From DATKYQ01 sp035528415 (GTDB taxonomy: Bacteria > Myxococcota > B64-G9), in NCBI GenBank assembly GCA_035528415.1, contig DATKYQ010000030.1, positions 62,001 through 126,000 of the forward strand: DNA of 64,000 nt, in the 5' to 3' direction. The position numbers and the translations under genes are program-made. Below are positions 8,331 through 17,119 of this stretch, piece after piece. The notes beneath the pieces are model-generated. The model searched no databases, had not been told where the DNA came from, and saw nothing but the letters and a program-made list of their open reading frames with translations. Positions within the stretch are counted from its first letter, which is position 1. The number at the start of each line of letters is the position of its first letter.

Positions 8331-10313
8331 ATGAATTTCTGCAAGCGACCGATCTTTGCGATTCTCCTGGTTCTGACTGCGAACGGCTGCGCGGCGGACA
8401 ACGACTCCGGCAATTCGTGCGGAGACGACCGCATCGATACGGGAGAACAATGCGACGGCGACCGTCTGAACGGGCAGACCTGCGAAGACCAGGGCTTCAC
8501 CTCCGGGGTCCTGTCCTGCACCAACGACTGCAACTTCGACACTTCCGGCTGCGGTCCGGCGAATCCCTGCGGCAACGGCGCACTGGACGCCGAGGAGGAA
8601 TGCGACAAGAACGACCTAGCGGGCAAGACCTGCGAGGACCTGGGATACGACGGCGGCGCCCTCGCCTGCACGGGCGGCTGCCTCTTCGACGTCTCCGGCT
8701 GCGAGGGAACCCCGGATCCATGCGGCAACGGCACCCTGGACGCTGGAGAGGAGTGCGATGGTGACGAACTCGACGGAAACTCTTGCTCCGAACGCGGCTT
8801 CTCCGGAGGGGAGCCGGCCTGCAACCGCGCATGCCTGCTGGACTGGTCCGGGTGTCTCTGCGACGACGACGACCGGGAGCCCAACGAGAACATGTCCTCG
8901 GCCGTCGAGTTGGCACCCGGCGATTTTCCTTTAAAACTCTGCAACCCCGGCGGGGCGGAGGATTGGTTCTCTTTCCCCCTGGAGGCCGGAGCAAGCCTGG
9001 CCGTAAAGTTGATCCAGGATCAGTCCGATCTGGATCTCGACCTGATCCTCGTTGACGAAAACTTGACCATACTGGATCGATCGGTGGGCGCCGGGTTGGT
9101 CGAGAGCGCCTGGTTCACCGCCCCAGAAGCTCTCACCGTCTACCTGCAAGTCTTTCCCTTCCTCGACCAACCCGGTTCTGTCGGATACAGCCTGCGGCTG
9201 GCCGTGGATCCGGAGTGCCTCGAACACGCCGATTGCCCCGCCGGAAAAGTCTGCCGGGACTTTGCCTGCGCGGAGTGGAGTTGCAGTCAGGACTCCCCTT
9301 GCCCGGATGACCTGCGCTGCCACGAGGGTCATTGCGTCGAGTGCGTCGGCGACGGTGATTGCCCGGATCACCCGTTTATTGGCTGCGAAGGGAACCGGTG
9401 CCTGTTCTCCTGCATGGATGACTCTTACGAGCCCAACGACGCGTCGGGTCAGGCCGCTTCTGTGAACAACGATGTTCAGGAATCCGGGCTGACCCTGTGC
9501 GGGTCTCCGGATCGGGACTGGTTCTCTTTCGAACTCGATGCCTTGCACCGCTATGGCTTCAACCTGGCGTTCGAAAAAGACCACGGTGAGGTGGATGTGT
9601 TTCTCTATGCCGCGGGCGACACTGAAAACCCGGTATCCATCGGGACTTCGTCCGCCGCAGGCGTGGAAATCACCCATGTGGTCACCGCGGACGGTGCCGG
9701 CACTTTCCTGCTGGAAGTGCGCCTGCGTCCCGGGTACGACGGCCAAGTCTACGATCTGATCGTATCCGATCTCGGCCTGGTAGCGTGTGCGGCGGACGGA
9801 GATTGCCAGCAGGGGGAGATCTGCGCCGATTTCACGTGCCAGGTCCCCGGGTGCATGGATGACACGGAGTGCACCGGCGACGAGCGCTGCACGAATTACA
9901 CCTGCGTTCCCGCCCCGCCCGGTGACGACTGTGCGGCGCCCATTTCGGTCGCCTCACTCCCCTTCAGCGCACAGGACGTGGACATCACGCCATACCGCGG
10001 GAGTGCAGCCTTCGACGCGGAGACCTGCACCGAGTGGGGCACCGCCGGCAAGGATGTCTTCTACAGCATGGAACTCACCGCGGGGCAAACCCTGCTGGCC
10101 GAAATCAACTCAACCTTCGACGCGGCGCTGATCATCCTTGATGCCTGCGAAGCCGAAACCTGCCTGGCGGGCGTGGATTCCGTCTTCGGCAACCAGACCG
10201 AGATTCTCGCGTACACAGCCCCCTCGGACGGGACCTACCTGCTTATAGTGGACACCGCCATCGGGGGTGACCGGCTCTCCGGCCAGTTCGACCTGGAAGT
10301 TTCCTCTCAATAA
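8331..10313 (+). CDS. Lipoprotein with Myxococcus cysteine-rich repeats and PPC-type domains
   Basis: I chose the ATG at 8331 because GAGGAGAGG precedes it and it opens directly into a lipoprotein signal (lipobox ANGC); the protein has 660 residues. Three tandem Myxococcus-type disulfide repeats follow, each beginning CG(N/D)...GEECDG-like and ending CxxDxSGC. Then come pre-peptidase C-terminal (PPC)-like beta domains, introduced by EPNE or EPND and containing DWFSF, alternating with short CxxDxDCPxGxxC modules. Such proteins are exported and sit on the outer surface or in the periplasm; no enzyme domain is present. The gene is 20 bp behind the vWA lipoprotein gene. PPC domains often accompany secreted proteases, but here they stand alone. 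Confidence 0.85.
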   Translation: MNFCKRPIFAILLVLTANGCAADNDSGNSCGDDRIDTGEQCDGDRLNGQTCEDQGFTSGVLSCTNDCNFDTSGCGPANPCGNGALDAEEECDKNDLAGKTCEDLGYDGGALACTGGCLFDVSGCEGTPDPCGNGTLDAGEECDGDELDGNSCSERGFSGGEPACNRACLLDWSGCLCDDDDREPNENMSSAVELAPGDFPLKLCNPGGAEDWFSFPLEAGASLAVKLIQDQSDLDLDLILVDENLTILDRSVGAGLVESAWFTAPEALTVYLQVFPFLDQPGSVGYSLRLAVDPECLEHADCPAGKVCRDFACAEWSCSQDSPCPDDLRCHEGHCVECVGDGDCPDHPFIGCEGNRCLFSCMDDSYEPNDASGQAASVNNDVQESGLTLCGSPDRDWFSFELDALHRYGFNLAFEKDHGEVDVFLYAAGDTENPVSIGTSSAAGVEITHVVTADGAGTFLLEVRLRPGYDGQVYDLIVSDLGLVACAADGDCQQGEICADFTCQVPGCMDDTECTGDERCTNYTCVPAPPGDDCAAPISVASLPFSAQDVDITPYRGSAAFDAETCTEWGTAGKDVFYSMELTAGQTLLAEINSTFDAALIILDACEAETCLAGVDSVFGNQTEILAYTAPSDGTYLLIVDTAIGGDRLSGQFDLEVSSQ

Positions 10314-10337
10314 ACACAGACTACACGAAAATCGCGC

Positions 10338-10366
10338 TTGTGACGCGTCCGTGCGGGTGCTAACTT
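10338..10366 (+). promoter_or_regulatory. Candidate promoter for the thiolase operon
   Basis: TTGTGA (10338-10343) and TAACTT (10361-10366) are separated by exactly 17 bp, about 46 nt before the first thiolase start. The pair fits a housekeeping promoter moderately well. A GACGCGTC palindrome overlaps the -35 box and might be an operator. Confidence 0.33.
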
Positions 10367-10412
10367 TGCCTGTCGTGAAAGAGGCATCCATTAATAAGAC
10401 AGGAGATTCGTG

Positions 10413-11591
10413 ATGCGTGAGGCAGTTATCATTTCCGCTTGCCGGACTCCGATCGGCAACTTCAACGGCAGCCTGAGAAAGATACCCGCCCCGAGGCTGG
10501 GCGCGCTGACCATCAACGAGGCCGTGCGGCGCGCGGGGATCGAGCCCGGGCAGGTCGACGAGCTGATCATGGGTTGCGTTCTGCCCGCCGGACTGGGGCA
10601 GAATCCCGCACGTCAGGCCTGCTTCGCATCCGATCTGCCCTTTTCGGTCGAATGCCTGACGGTCAACAAGGTCTGCGGCTCCGGCCTCAAGGCGGTCATG
10701 CTGGCCGCCCAGGCCATTGCCTGTGAAGACGCCGAGGTGGTTGTGGCCGGCGGAATGGAGAATATGAACCTGTGTCCTTACCTGCTGCCCAAGGCCCGAG
10801 AGGGCTACCGCATGGGGACCAGCGAAATCATCGACGGCATGGTGCACGACGGCCTGTGGGACGTGCTCAACGACTTTCACATGGGCTACACGGCCGAACT
10901 GATTGCCGACAAGTTCGGCATCACCCGTGAAGAAATGGATCGCTTCGCCGCCGGCTCGTATGACAAGGCGCTTTCGGCCCAGCGGGACGGAAAGTTCCGC
11001 GAGGAGATCGTGCCGGTCGAGATCCCGCAGCGCAAGGGAGATCCCGTATTGTTCGACAGCGACGAGACGCCCCGCGAGACGAGCCTCGAGAAACTGGCTG
11101 CCATCAAGCCGGCGTTTATGAAGAACGGCCGCGTGACGGCCGGCAATAGTTCCAAGATCTCGGACGGTGCAGCCGCGCTGGTTGTTACCACGCCCGAAAA
11201 GGCCGCCGAGATCGGCGCGCCTATATTGGCCCGGGTGGGGGCCCAGGGCGCGGCCGCCCAGGATCCCAAGGACGTCCTGGTCAGCCCGATGCTCTCCATT
11301 CCCAAGGTGCTCAAGAAGGCGGGGCTGGCTATTTCCGACATCGACCTGCACGAGGTCAACGAGGCCTTCGCCGTCTCGACCGTGGCAGTGCTGCGCGAGC
11401 TGGGCATCCCCGAAGAGAAAACAAATGTACACGGCGGCGCTGTGGCCATGGGACATCCCATCGGCGCCTCGGGCGCCCGTGTGTTGACGACCTTGATATA
11501 CGCCCTGAAAGATCGCGGGCTGAAGCGCGGCATGGTCTCGCTGTGCCTGGGTGGCGGCGAGGCGGTCAGCCTGATTGTCGAGCGGCCGTGA
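10413..11591 (+). CDS. Acetyl-CoA acetyltransferase (thiolase), first copy
   Basis: A 392-residue thiolase, the normal family length. It joins two acetyl-CoA molecules or cleaves 3-ketoacyl-CoA. The acyl-accepting cysteine is Cys88 in VNKVCGSGLK. The C-terminal half carries NEAFA, GGAVAMGHPIGASGAR (the histidine that deprotonates the nucleophile) and CLGGGEA (the second catalytic cysteine), so all the catalytic elements are present. GTG at 10410 is also possible, but ATG at 10413 has better spacing from AGGAG. A second thiolase follows after 36 bp. The motifs fit the biosynthetic/degradative acetoacetyl-CoA thiolase type; whether it serves fatty acid breakdown, polyhydroxyalkanoate or mevalonate synthesis cannot be told here. 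Confidence 0.93.
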   Translation: MREAVIISACRTPIGNFNGSLRKIPAPRLGALTINEAVRRAGIEPGQVDELIMGCVLPAGLGQNPARQACFASDLPFSVECLTVNKVCGSGLKAVMLAAQAIACEDAEVVVAGGMENMNLCPYLLPKAREGYRMGTSEIIDGMVHDGLWDVLNDFHMGYTAELIADKFGITREEMDRFAAGSYDKALSAQRDGKFREEIVPVEIPQRKGDPVLFDSDETPRETSLEKLAAIKPAFMKNGRVTAGNSSKISDGAAALVVTTPEKAAEIGAPILARVGAQGAAAQDPKDVLVSPMLSIPKVLKKAGLAISDIDLHEVNEAFAVSTVAVLRELGIPEEKTNVHGGAVAMGHPIGASGARVLTTLIYALKDRGLKRGMVSLCLGGGEAVSLIVERP

Positions 11592-11627
11592 TTTCTTTTT
11601 CGACAAGCTACCAGAGAGGAAAGTGCA

Positions 11628-12809
11628 ATGTCCGATGAAGTCGTGATTCTGTCCGGCGCGCGTACGGCGGTCGGGACCTTTGGCGGCAGTCTGGCCAAGG
11701 TGCCGGTGGTGGAAATGGGTAAGACAGCGGTAGGTGCGGCTATCGAGCGCGGGAAGCTGCAAGCGGAGCAGGTGGACGAGACGATCCTGGGGTGCGTGCT
11801 GCAGGCCGGCCTGGGCCAGAACATCGCCCGCCAGGTGTCGGTGCACTCGGGTATTCCGATCGAGGTTCCCGCCATGACGGTCAACAAGGTGTGTGCCTCC
11901 GGGTTGAAGTCGGTCATCCTGGCGACCCAGGCGGTGCGCTGCCATGATGCCGAGATCGTGGTGGCCGGCGGTGTCGAGAACATGAGCGCCGCCCCCTTCG
12001 CCCTGCCCCGGGTCCGTTGGGGGACGCGAATGGGGGACGCGCAGCTCGTCGACCTGATGGTTCACGACGGGCTCTTTGAGATCTTCAACGACTACCACAT
12101 GGGCATCACGGCCGAGAACATCGCCGAGAAATACGGCATCGGCCGCGAGGAGCAGGATGCATTCAGCTTCGGAAGCCAACAACGCGCCGCCAAGGCCATC
12201 GCGGAAGGGCGCTTCACGGACGAGATCGTCCCGCTTGCAATCCCGCAGCGCAAGGGCGAGCCCAAGATCTTCGCCGTGGACGAGCACCCGCGCGCGACGT
12301 CGCTTGAAAAGATGGCCGCCCTACGGCCGGCCTTCAAATCAGACGGTACGGTAACCGCGGGAAATTCATCGGGCATCAACGACGGGGCCGCCGCCGTGGT
12401 GGTGACGACGGCCGCCACCGCCGAGCGGTTGGGCGTCGAACCGCTGGCCCGCGTGCGATCTTACGCCTCGGCCGGCGTAGATCCCAAGTATATGGGCCTC
12501 GGGCCCATCCCGGCCACGCGCCGTGCGCTCGAGAAAGCCGGCCTGTCTGCCTCTGACATCGATCTGATCGAGTTGAATGAGGCTTTCGCCTCGCAGAGCC
12601 TGGCGGTTATCCGCGATCTGGGGCTCGATCCGGACAAGATCAACGTCAACGGCGGGGCAATCGCGTTGGGCCATCCCATAGGCGCCTCGGGCGCCCGAAT
12701 CCTGATCACCTTGCTGTACGAGATGAAAAAAAGGAATCTCAAGTTGGGGCTTGCGACCCTGTGCATCGGCGGCGGCATGGGTTGCGCCATGGTAGTCGAA
12801 CGCCCTTAG
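11628..12809 (+). CDS. Acetyl-CoA acetyltransferase (thiolase), second copy
   Basis: A 393-residue paralogue of the preceding gene, with the same motifs at matching positions: nucleophile Cys89 in VNKVCASGLK, NEAFA, GGAIALGHPIGASGAR and CIGGGMG near the end. The start is supported by AGAGGA about 9 nt upstream. The two copies share length and organisation and are clearly related by duplication, but they differ enough to suggest separate chain-length or substrate preferences. Its stop lies only 4 bp before the next gene, so translation of the TPR-like membrane protein is probably coupled to this one. Confidence 0.93.
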   Translation: MSDEVVILSGARTAVGTFGGSLAKVPVVEMGKTAVGAAIERGKLQAEQVDETILGCVLQAGLGQNIARQVSVHSGIPIEVPAMTVNKVCASGLKSVILATQAVRCHDAEIVVAGGVENMSAAPFALPRVRWGTRMGDAQLVDLMVHDGLFEIFNDYHMGITAENIAEKYGIGREEQDAFSFGSQQRAAKAIAEGRFTDEIVPLAIPQRKGEPKIFAVDEHPRATSLEKMAALRPAFKSDGTVTAGNSSGINDGAAAVVVTTAATAERLGVEPLARVRSYASAGVDPKYMGLGPIPATRRALEKAGLSASDIDLIELNEAFASQSLAVIRDLGLDPDKINVNGGAIALGHPIGASGARILITLLYEMKKRNLKLGLATLCIGGGMGCAMVVERP

Positions 12810-12813
12810 TTTC

Positions 12814-14424
12814 ATGACGACTCTTACTCCAGGCACAAGGATTTTGCTTGCCGGCTGGGATCCGCTGGGGTTCGTCCACGGCATGGACTGGTACCGTCAC
12901 ATGCTGCAGGCCGACTGGTTCCGTTCCATAAGGCCCTATTGGCTGCGCTACCACTTGGACTGGCCGGCTGCGATCTTATTGCTTGTCATTTTGTTGTTGT
13001 TGCTGCGCGTCCTGGTGCGAGCCGTGGCTCGGCCCCGTGGCGAACGCAAGCTGGCCGCCCGCGCCGCCCGGCAGTACGAGAAGAACGGAGAGTTGAAGCT
13101 GGCCGCCGACACCTGGCGCCGGGCCGAAAGATTCGACAAGGCTTTTTCCCTGTATCTGAAGACTGAAGATTTTCATCAGGCTGCCGAGGTGGCCAAAATT
13201 CTGGGCAATACCGAGCGAGCCATCGAACTCTACCGCCAGAGTAAAGACCTGGCCCAGGCCGCGGCAGTGGCCGAGCGGGACGGGCGACTGGAACTTGCGG
13301 CCGAGTTGCAGGCCGAAATGGACGACCCGCTAGCTGCCGCCCAGCTTTACCAGAAGGCGGGCCAGCAACACAAGGCCGCCGAGTTCTACATGGCCGCAGG
13401 CATGCAGCGGCAGGCGGCCGAGGCGTTGTTTGAATCAGGTGAGTCTGAACAGGCTGCCAAGATCATGTTGCAGCTTGTCGCCGCCTCCAACTCGGGCGTT
13501 ACAGAGCAAGAGGCCGAGCTGTTCGAGCGGGCCGCGCAGGTGTTCGAAAAAGACGACCAGCATATAAATTCTGCCCGGCTCCTGGAAGCGGCTGCTATTT
13601 TCGATCGGGCCGCTTCGGCCTATCAGGCTGCAGGCGAATTGCCCGCGGCTGCCCGCTGCCTGGAGCGAGCAGGACAGCGCCGGCAGGCGGCTGATCTATA
13701 CCGCCGGGCCGGGCGATCGGAGGATTACCTGCGCCTCTTGCAGTCGGAACGCAAGACAGATGACGCTCCTTCCCAGGAGCTTGCGGTCGCCATGGAACAG
13801 GCCGGCCGGCACGACGAGGCTGCCCTTATCTACATTCAGGCCGGCCAGGAGGATCGTGCCATGGCGCTCTACCTGCAACACGATCCGGCCCGAGCCGCCC
13901 ACCTGCTTTCCGAAAAGGGCCGACACGCAGAAGCCGCCCTGGCTTACATCGAAGCCGGCGACCCGGCCGCCGCACGCGAGGATGCCCTCCGGGCCGGCGA
14001 CCGGGCTCTGGCGACGGACGCGGCTATCAAGGCCGGCCTGCATTTTGAGGCCGGGCAACACCTGCTGGATTCGGGCGACATGGAAGGGGCCGTAGCACAA
14101 CTGCAGCAGGTGGCCAAAGAGCATCCCCGCTACCGCGAAGCCAATAGCCTGCTTTCCGGGGCACTATCGAAGCTTGGAGAATCCAAGCTGGCCCTGCAGG
14201 CGGCCCGCCGGTCGGTGGAGGGACACGAACCCGGATCGGACAACCTCGATTTGTTCTACCGTCTGGCCCGCCTTCTTGAAGACACGGACGACGATCCCTC
14301 GCGCCAAGAAGCCCATAAACTGTACGAGTCGATAGTGGCGGTACAGCTAACCTACCGCGACGCACGCCGCAGGCGCGACACGCTGGCTGCGGGAAAAAGC
14401 GAAAAACCGACGATTAAGCGCTAG
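12814..14424 (+). CDS. Membrane-anchored TPR-like repeat protein
   Basis: A 536-residue protein with one N-terminal membrane helix (about 51-68, AAILLLVILLLLL) followed by helical repeats rich in Ala, Gln and Arg. The repeats have the look of TPR/SEL1-type helix pairs (AAELYQ, AARCLERAG, AADLYRRAG), with a standard TPR pair near the C-terminus. It most likely faces the cytoplasm and acts as a scaffold; no enzyme motif is present. It sits 4 bp behind the second thiolase. Its last 11 nt overlap the 3' end of the convergent ABC-F gene, so the two transcripts are antisense to each other there. Confidence 0.8.
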   Translation: MTTLTPGTRILLAGWDPLGFVHGMDWYRHMLQADWFRSIRPYWLRYHLDWPAAILLLVILLLLLRVLVRAVARPRGERKLAARAARQYEKNGELKLAADTWRRAERFDKAFSLYLKTEDFHQAAEVAKILGNTERAIELYRQSKDLAQAAAVAERDGRLELAAELQAEMDDPLAAAQLYQKAGQQHKAAEFYMAAGMQRQAAEALFESGESEQAAKIMLQLVAASNSGVTEQEAELFERAAQVFEKDDQHINSARLLEAAAIFDRAASAYQAAGELPAAARCLERAGQRRQAADLYRRAGRSEDYLRLLQSERKTDDAPSQELAVAMEQAGRHDEAALIYIQAGQEDRAMALYLQHDPARAAHLLSEKGRHAEAALAYIEAGDPAAAREDALRAGDRALATDAAIKAGLHFEAGQHLLDSGDMEGAVAQLQQVAKEHPRYREANSLLSGALSKLGESKLALQAARRSVEGHEPGSDNLDLFYRLARLLEDTDDDPSRQEAHKLYESIVAVQLTYRDARRRRDTLAAGKSEKPTIKR

Positions 14425-16351
14425 CGCCCGATTCGCCGTTGTCGCTGTCTTTGCCCAAGCTTGTCGCCAGGTTTTCCCACTCGGCCAGGTTGGCCTCGTG
14501 CTCTTGCTCGATCTCTTTCTTGTCGGTCTGCAATTTCTCGAGGCCCTCCCAATTCAGGGCCATGGACGGATCGGACATTTTCTCCTGTAGCTTCTCGATC
14601 TGTTTCTCCTGCTGGTGCACCAGGGTTTCCAACTCGTCCAGACGCTTCTTGTCGACTTCCTTGGAGCGTTGGCCTTGCTTGCGCTTCTGGTAGTCCTCCC
14701 GCTGGCGCTGTTTGCCCGGATCGCTCTTGAGCGCTTCTTGCGGCACGTCATGCATGATCTTGCCCTGCCGCCGGAGCTCGCTGTAGACCCCGCTCTCATC
14801 TGTCAAGCCGCGGTTCTCGATGGACAGAATCCGCTTTGCCACCCGGTCGAGGAAGAAACGATCGTGGCTGACCGCAACGATGGTACCCGGAAAGACGAGC
14901 AGGGCTTCTTCGAGCACCTCGCGCGAGGGAATGTCCAAGTGGTTGGTTGGCTCGTCCAGCAACAGCACGTTATTGCGGCCTAGAACCAGTAAGACCAGCG
15001 CCAGGTGACTTTGTTCGCCGCCGGAAAAAGTTTCGACCCGGCGCGTAACGTCGTCTCCGTGAAACAGGAAATGCCCGGCCATATTCCTGAGCGCCTGTTC
15101 GGAGAGATCCGGCCGGCAGGTGGCCAGCTCTTCGAGAACGGTCCGGCCGGTCGTCAGGCCGGACAGGGTTTGATCGTAGTATCCGATCATGGCGTGGTAG
15201 CCGTGTTGAATGGTTCCCTGGGCCGGTTCCTCCTTCAGGGCCAGTGCTTTAAGCAGGGTTGTCTTGCCGCAGCCGTTGGGACCGATGATGCCGACCCGCT
15301 CACCGCGCTGGACGTTGAAAGACACGTTCTCTAAAAGAATCTGCCCGCCGGGCCGCAGTGTGAGATCCTTGGTTTTCAGAACCACCTTTCCGCTGTGCTC
15401 AACCTCGGGAAAGGACAGCCCTATGGTCTTTTCGTCGTGAGTGGGCGCCTCGATCAACTCCATGCGATCGAGCGCCTTGCGCCGACTCTTGGCCTGACGG
15501 CTCCTCTGTCCCGCGCTGGCGTGGGTACGGCGAATAAGTTCTTCTTGCCGTTCGATTTCTGTCTGTTGCTTGTCGAACTCCTTGCGGGTCCGTTCTCGCC
15601 GGGCCTCGCGCAGCCGGGTATATTTCTCGTAGCTGCCCTTGCAGGTGACGAGAGAGCAGTCGGGCTCGATGGCGGCGATGCTCGAAGCGAACTTGTCGAT
15701 GAAGACTCGATCGTGGGTGACAACCAGCGCGCCGCCCTTGAAGGTGGACAGGTATTGCTCCAGAAACTCGATGCCGCGCAAGTCGAGGTGATTGGTCGGC
15801 TCGTCGAGCAGCAAGAGGTCGGCCTCCATGAGCAAGATGCGGGCCAGCATCAGGCGGCTGCGTTCTCCCCCGGAAAGAAGGTTGGTCGGCTGGTCGAACT
15901 GGGCCCGATCGAACCCCACGTTCTGTAAAGCCAGGGTCGCTCTTCGCTCCAGGTCGTCCCCTCCCTCACGTTCGTAGCGCTCGCGAATCTGGCCAAGCGC
16001 CTCTATGGCCCTCGCGTCGCCCGCTTCAGCCTTTTCCTCGAGACGGGCGATGTCGCGCCGAAGCTTGATGATTTCGCCGCGTCCCGAGATGACCACGTCC
16101 AGCAGGGTCGGGGCGTCTCCCGGATCGGGCACCTGCCGGAGGTAGCTGATGCGCGCCCCCTTTTCGATGACCAGCGAGCCCGAATCTGGATCGACGTTAC
16201 CGGCAATGATCTCGAGCAACGATGTCTTGCCCGCTCCGTTGCGGCCGATCAAGGCCGTTCGCTCACCGCGGCGCACCTGCAGCGAGACGCCCTTGAGAAT
16301 GATCTCTTGGCTGTGGGAAAATTGGACGTTATCCAGGGCAGCCAGTACCAT
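14414..16351 (-). CDS. ABC-F family ATPase (Uup/EttA type)
   Basis: A soluble protein of 645 residues with two ABC ATPase domains and no membrane segment, typical of the ABC-F group that acts on ribosomes. Domain 1 has Walker A GRNGAGKTS, signature LSGGERSRL and LLLDEPTNHLDL. Domain 2 has GPNGCGKTT, FSGGEQSHL and LLLDEPTNHLD. An Arg/Lys-rich linker lies between them, and a charged coiled coil forms the C-terminus (about 550-630), as in Uup-like members. Translation quality control or antibiotic protection is the family role; which one applies here is not visible. The zinc-ribbon gene is 31 bp upstream on the same strand. Confidence 0.92.
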   Translation of the reverse strand: MVLAALDNVQFSHSQEIILKGVSLQVRRGERTALIGRNGAGKTSLLEIIAGNVDPDSGSLVIEKGARISYLRQVPDPGDAPTLLDVVISGRGEIIKLRRDIARLEEKAEAGDARAIEALGQIRERYEREGGDDLERRATLALQNVGFDRAQFDQPTNLLSGGERSRLMLARILLMEADLLLLDEPTNHLDLRGIEFLEQYLSTFKGGALVVTHDRVFIDKFASSIAAIEPDCSLVTCKGSYEKYTRLREARRERTRKEFDKQQTEIERQEELIRRTHASAGQRSRQAKSRRKALDRMELIEAPTHDEKTIGLSFPEVEHSGKVVLKTKDLTLRPGGQILLENVSFNVQRGERVGIIGPNGCGKTTLLKALALKEEPAQGTIQHGYHAMIGYYDQTLSGLTTGRTVLEELATCRPDLSEQALRNMAGHFLFHGDDVTRRVETFSGGEQSHLALVLLVLGRNNVLLLDEPTNHLDIPSREVLEEALLVFPGTIVAVSHDRFFLDRVAKRILSIENRGLTDESGVYSELRRQGKIMHDVPQEALKSDPGKQRQREDYQKRKQGQRSKEVDKKRLDELETLVHQQEKQIEKLQEKMSDPSMALNWEGLEKLQTDKKEIEQEHEANLAEWENLATSLGKDSDNGESGASA

Positions 16352-16382
16352 CGTAGTTACGTCCGTTCACCATCCCCCGTCC

Positions 16383-17030
16383 CTACTTGCTTTTTCGCCG
16401 GCTGGGCTTCTTTTTCGCTGCCGAGTCGCCGGCGGATTTTTTTTCGTCGACCTTACCCGCCTCGGCGTTTTTATCCGGCGCTGTAACTCCAGCCGTTTCA
16501 CTCGGAGCTGGAGCGGGAACGGCTGGTGCCGCCGCCGGGATCGGAACGGGAGCCGGGGCGGGTTTGACTTTCTTCTCCGATTTCGTGGCCTGGACCTTTT
16601 GCTCTTGCTGGTGCATGGCGAACCGCACCAAGAAGAACAGGCCCGTGCCGACGATCAGCGCGACGACGATGAAGATAAGGAGTTTCTTGAACTTGGCGCC
16701 GGTCGAGACACCGGCCGCGGCCATGAAGAACTGAGTCTGGTTGGGAGCGCCCGGAATGGGCTCTTTCTTGCTGCCCACGGGGGCTTTGTTCGGTGGCGAC
16801 GAGAGCGCTTGCTTGGCGGGGGTCGGGACCGGAGGAGCCGCCCGAGCGGGTCGCACCGCCGGAGGAGCCGTGGGCGGCGCGGCCGCCTGTACGGGTTGCG
16901 GCGCAGGTGGAGCCGCCGGCCGGGGTGCCGGCGGAGCCGCTGCCGGGGCAACCGACATCGAGGTGCCGCACTTGGCACAGAATTTTGCGTTCTCGGGATT
17001 CTCGGTTCCGCACGAAGAACAGAAAGGCAT
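16383..17030 (-). CDS. Zinc-ribbon single-pass membrane protein, Pro/Ala-rich
   Basis: A 215-residue protein starting with a small zinc ribbon (CSSCG...CAKCG, residues 4-22). A long Pro/Ala-rich linker (25-95) follows, then one membrane helix (about 118-137, LLIFIVVALIVGTGLFFLV) and a Lys/Ala/Pro-rich C-terminal tail. This layout is common in myxobacterial genomes, but I know of no assigned function. It lies 31 bp before the ABC-F gene on the same strand and may be cotranscribed with it. Confidence 0.75.
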   Translation of the reverse strand: MPFCSSCGTENPENAKFCAKCGTSMSVAPAAAPPAPRPAAPPAPQPVQAAAPPTAPPAVRPARAAPPVPTPAKQALSSPPNKAPVGSKKEPIPGAPNQTQFFMAAAGVSTGAKFKKLLIFIVVALIVGTGLFFLVRFAMHQQEQKVQATKSEKKVKPAPAPVPIPAAAPAVPAPAPSETAGVTAPDKNAEAGKVDEKKSAGDSAAKKKPSRRKSK

Positions 17031-17119
17031 GCTTTTCTCCTTGTCTTACGGAATGCGCCTGTCTTCAGACCGCCCCGATATATCAAAAGAAAGCGACCGG
17101 CGTCAAGACATTCCAGCCA

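Noticed and set aside
10110..12287. A 725-codon minus-strand frame opposite the thiolases
   Set aside because: The plus-strand thiolases are complete and unmistakable; the antisense reading has no domain.
16966..16984. TTGGCACAG...TTTGCG, reminiscent of a sigma-54 promoter
   Set aside because: GG and GC are 12 bp apart instead of 10, and it is inside the zinc-ribbon gene on the coding part for CAKC.
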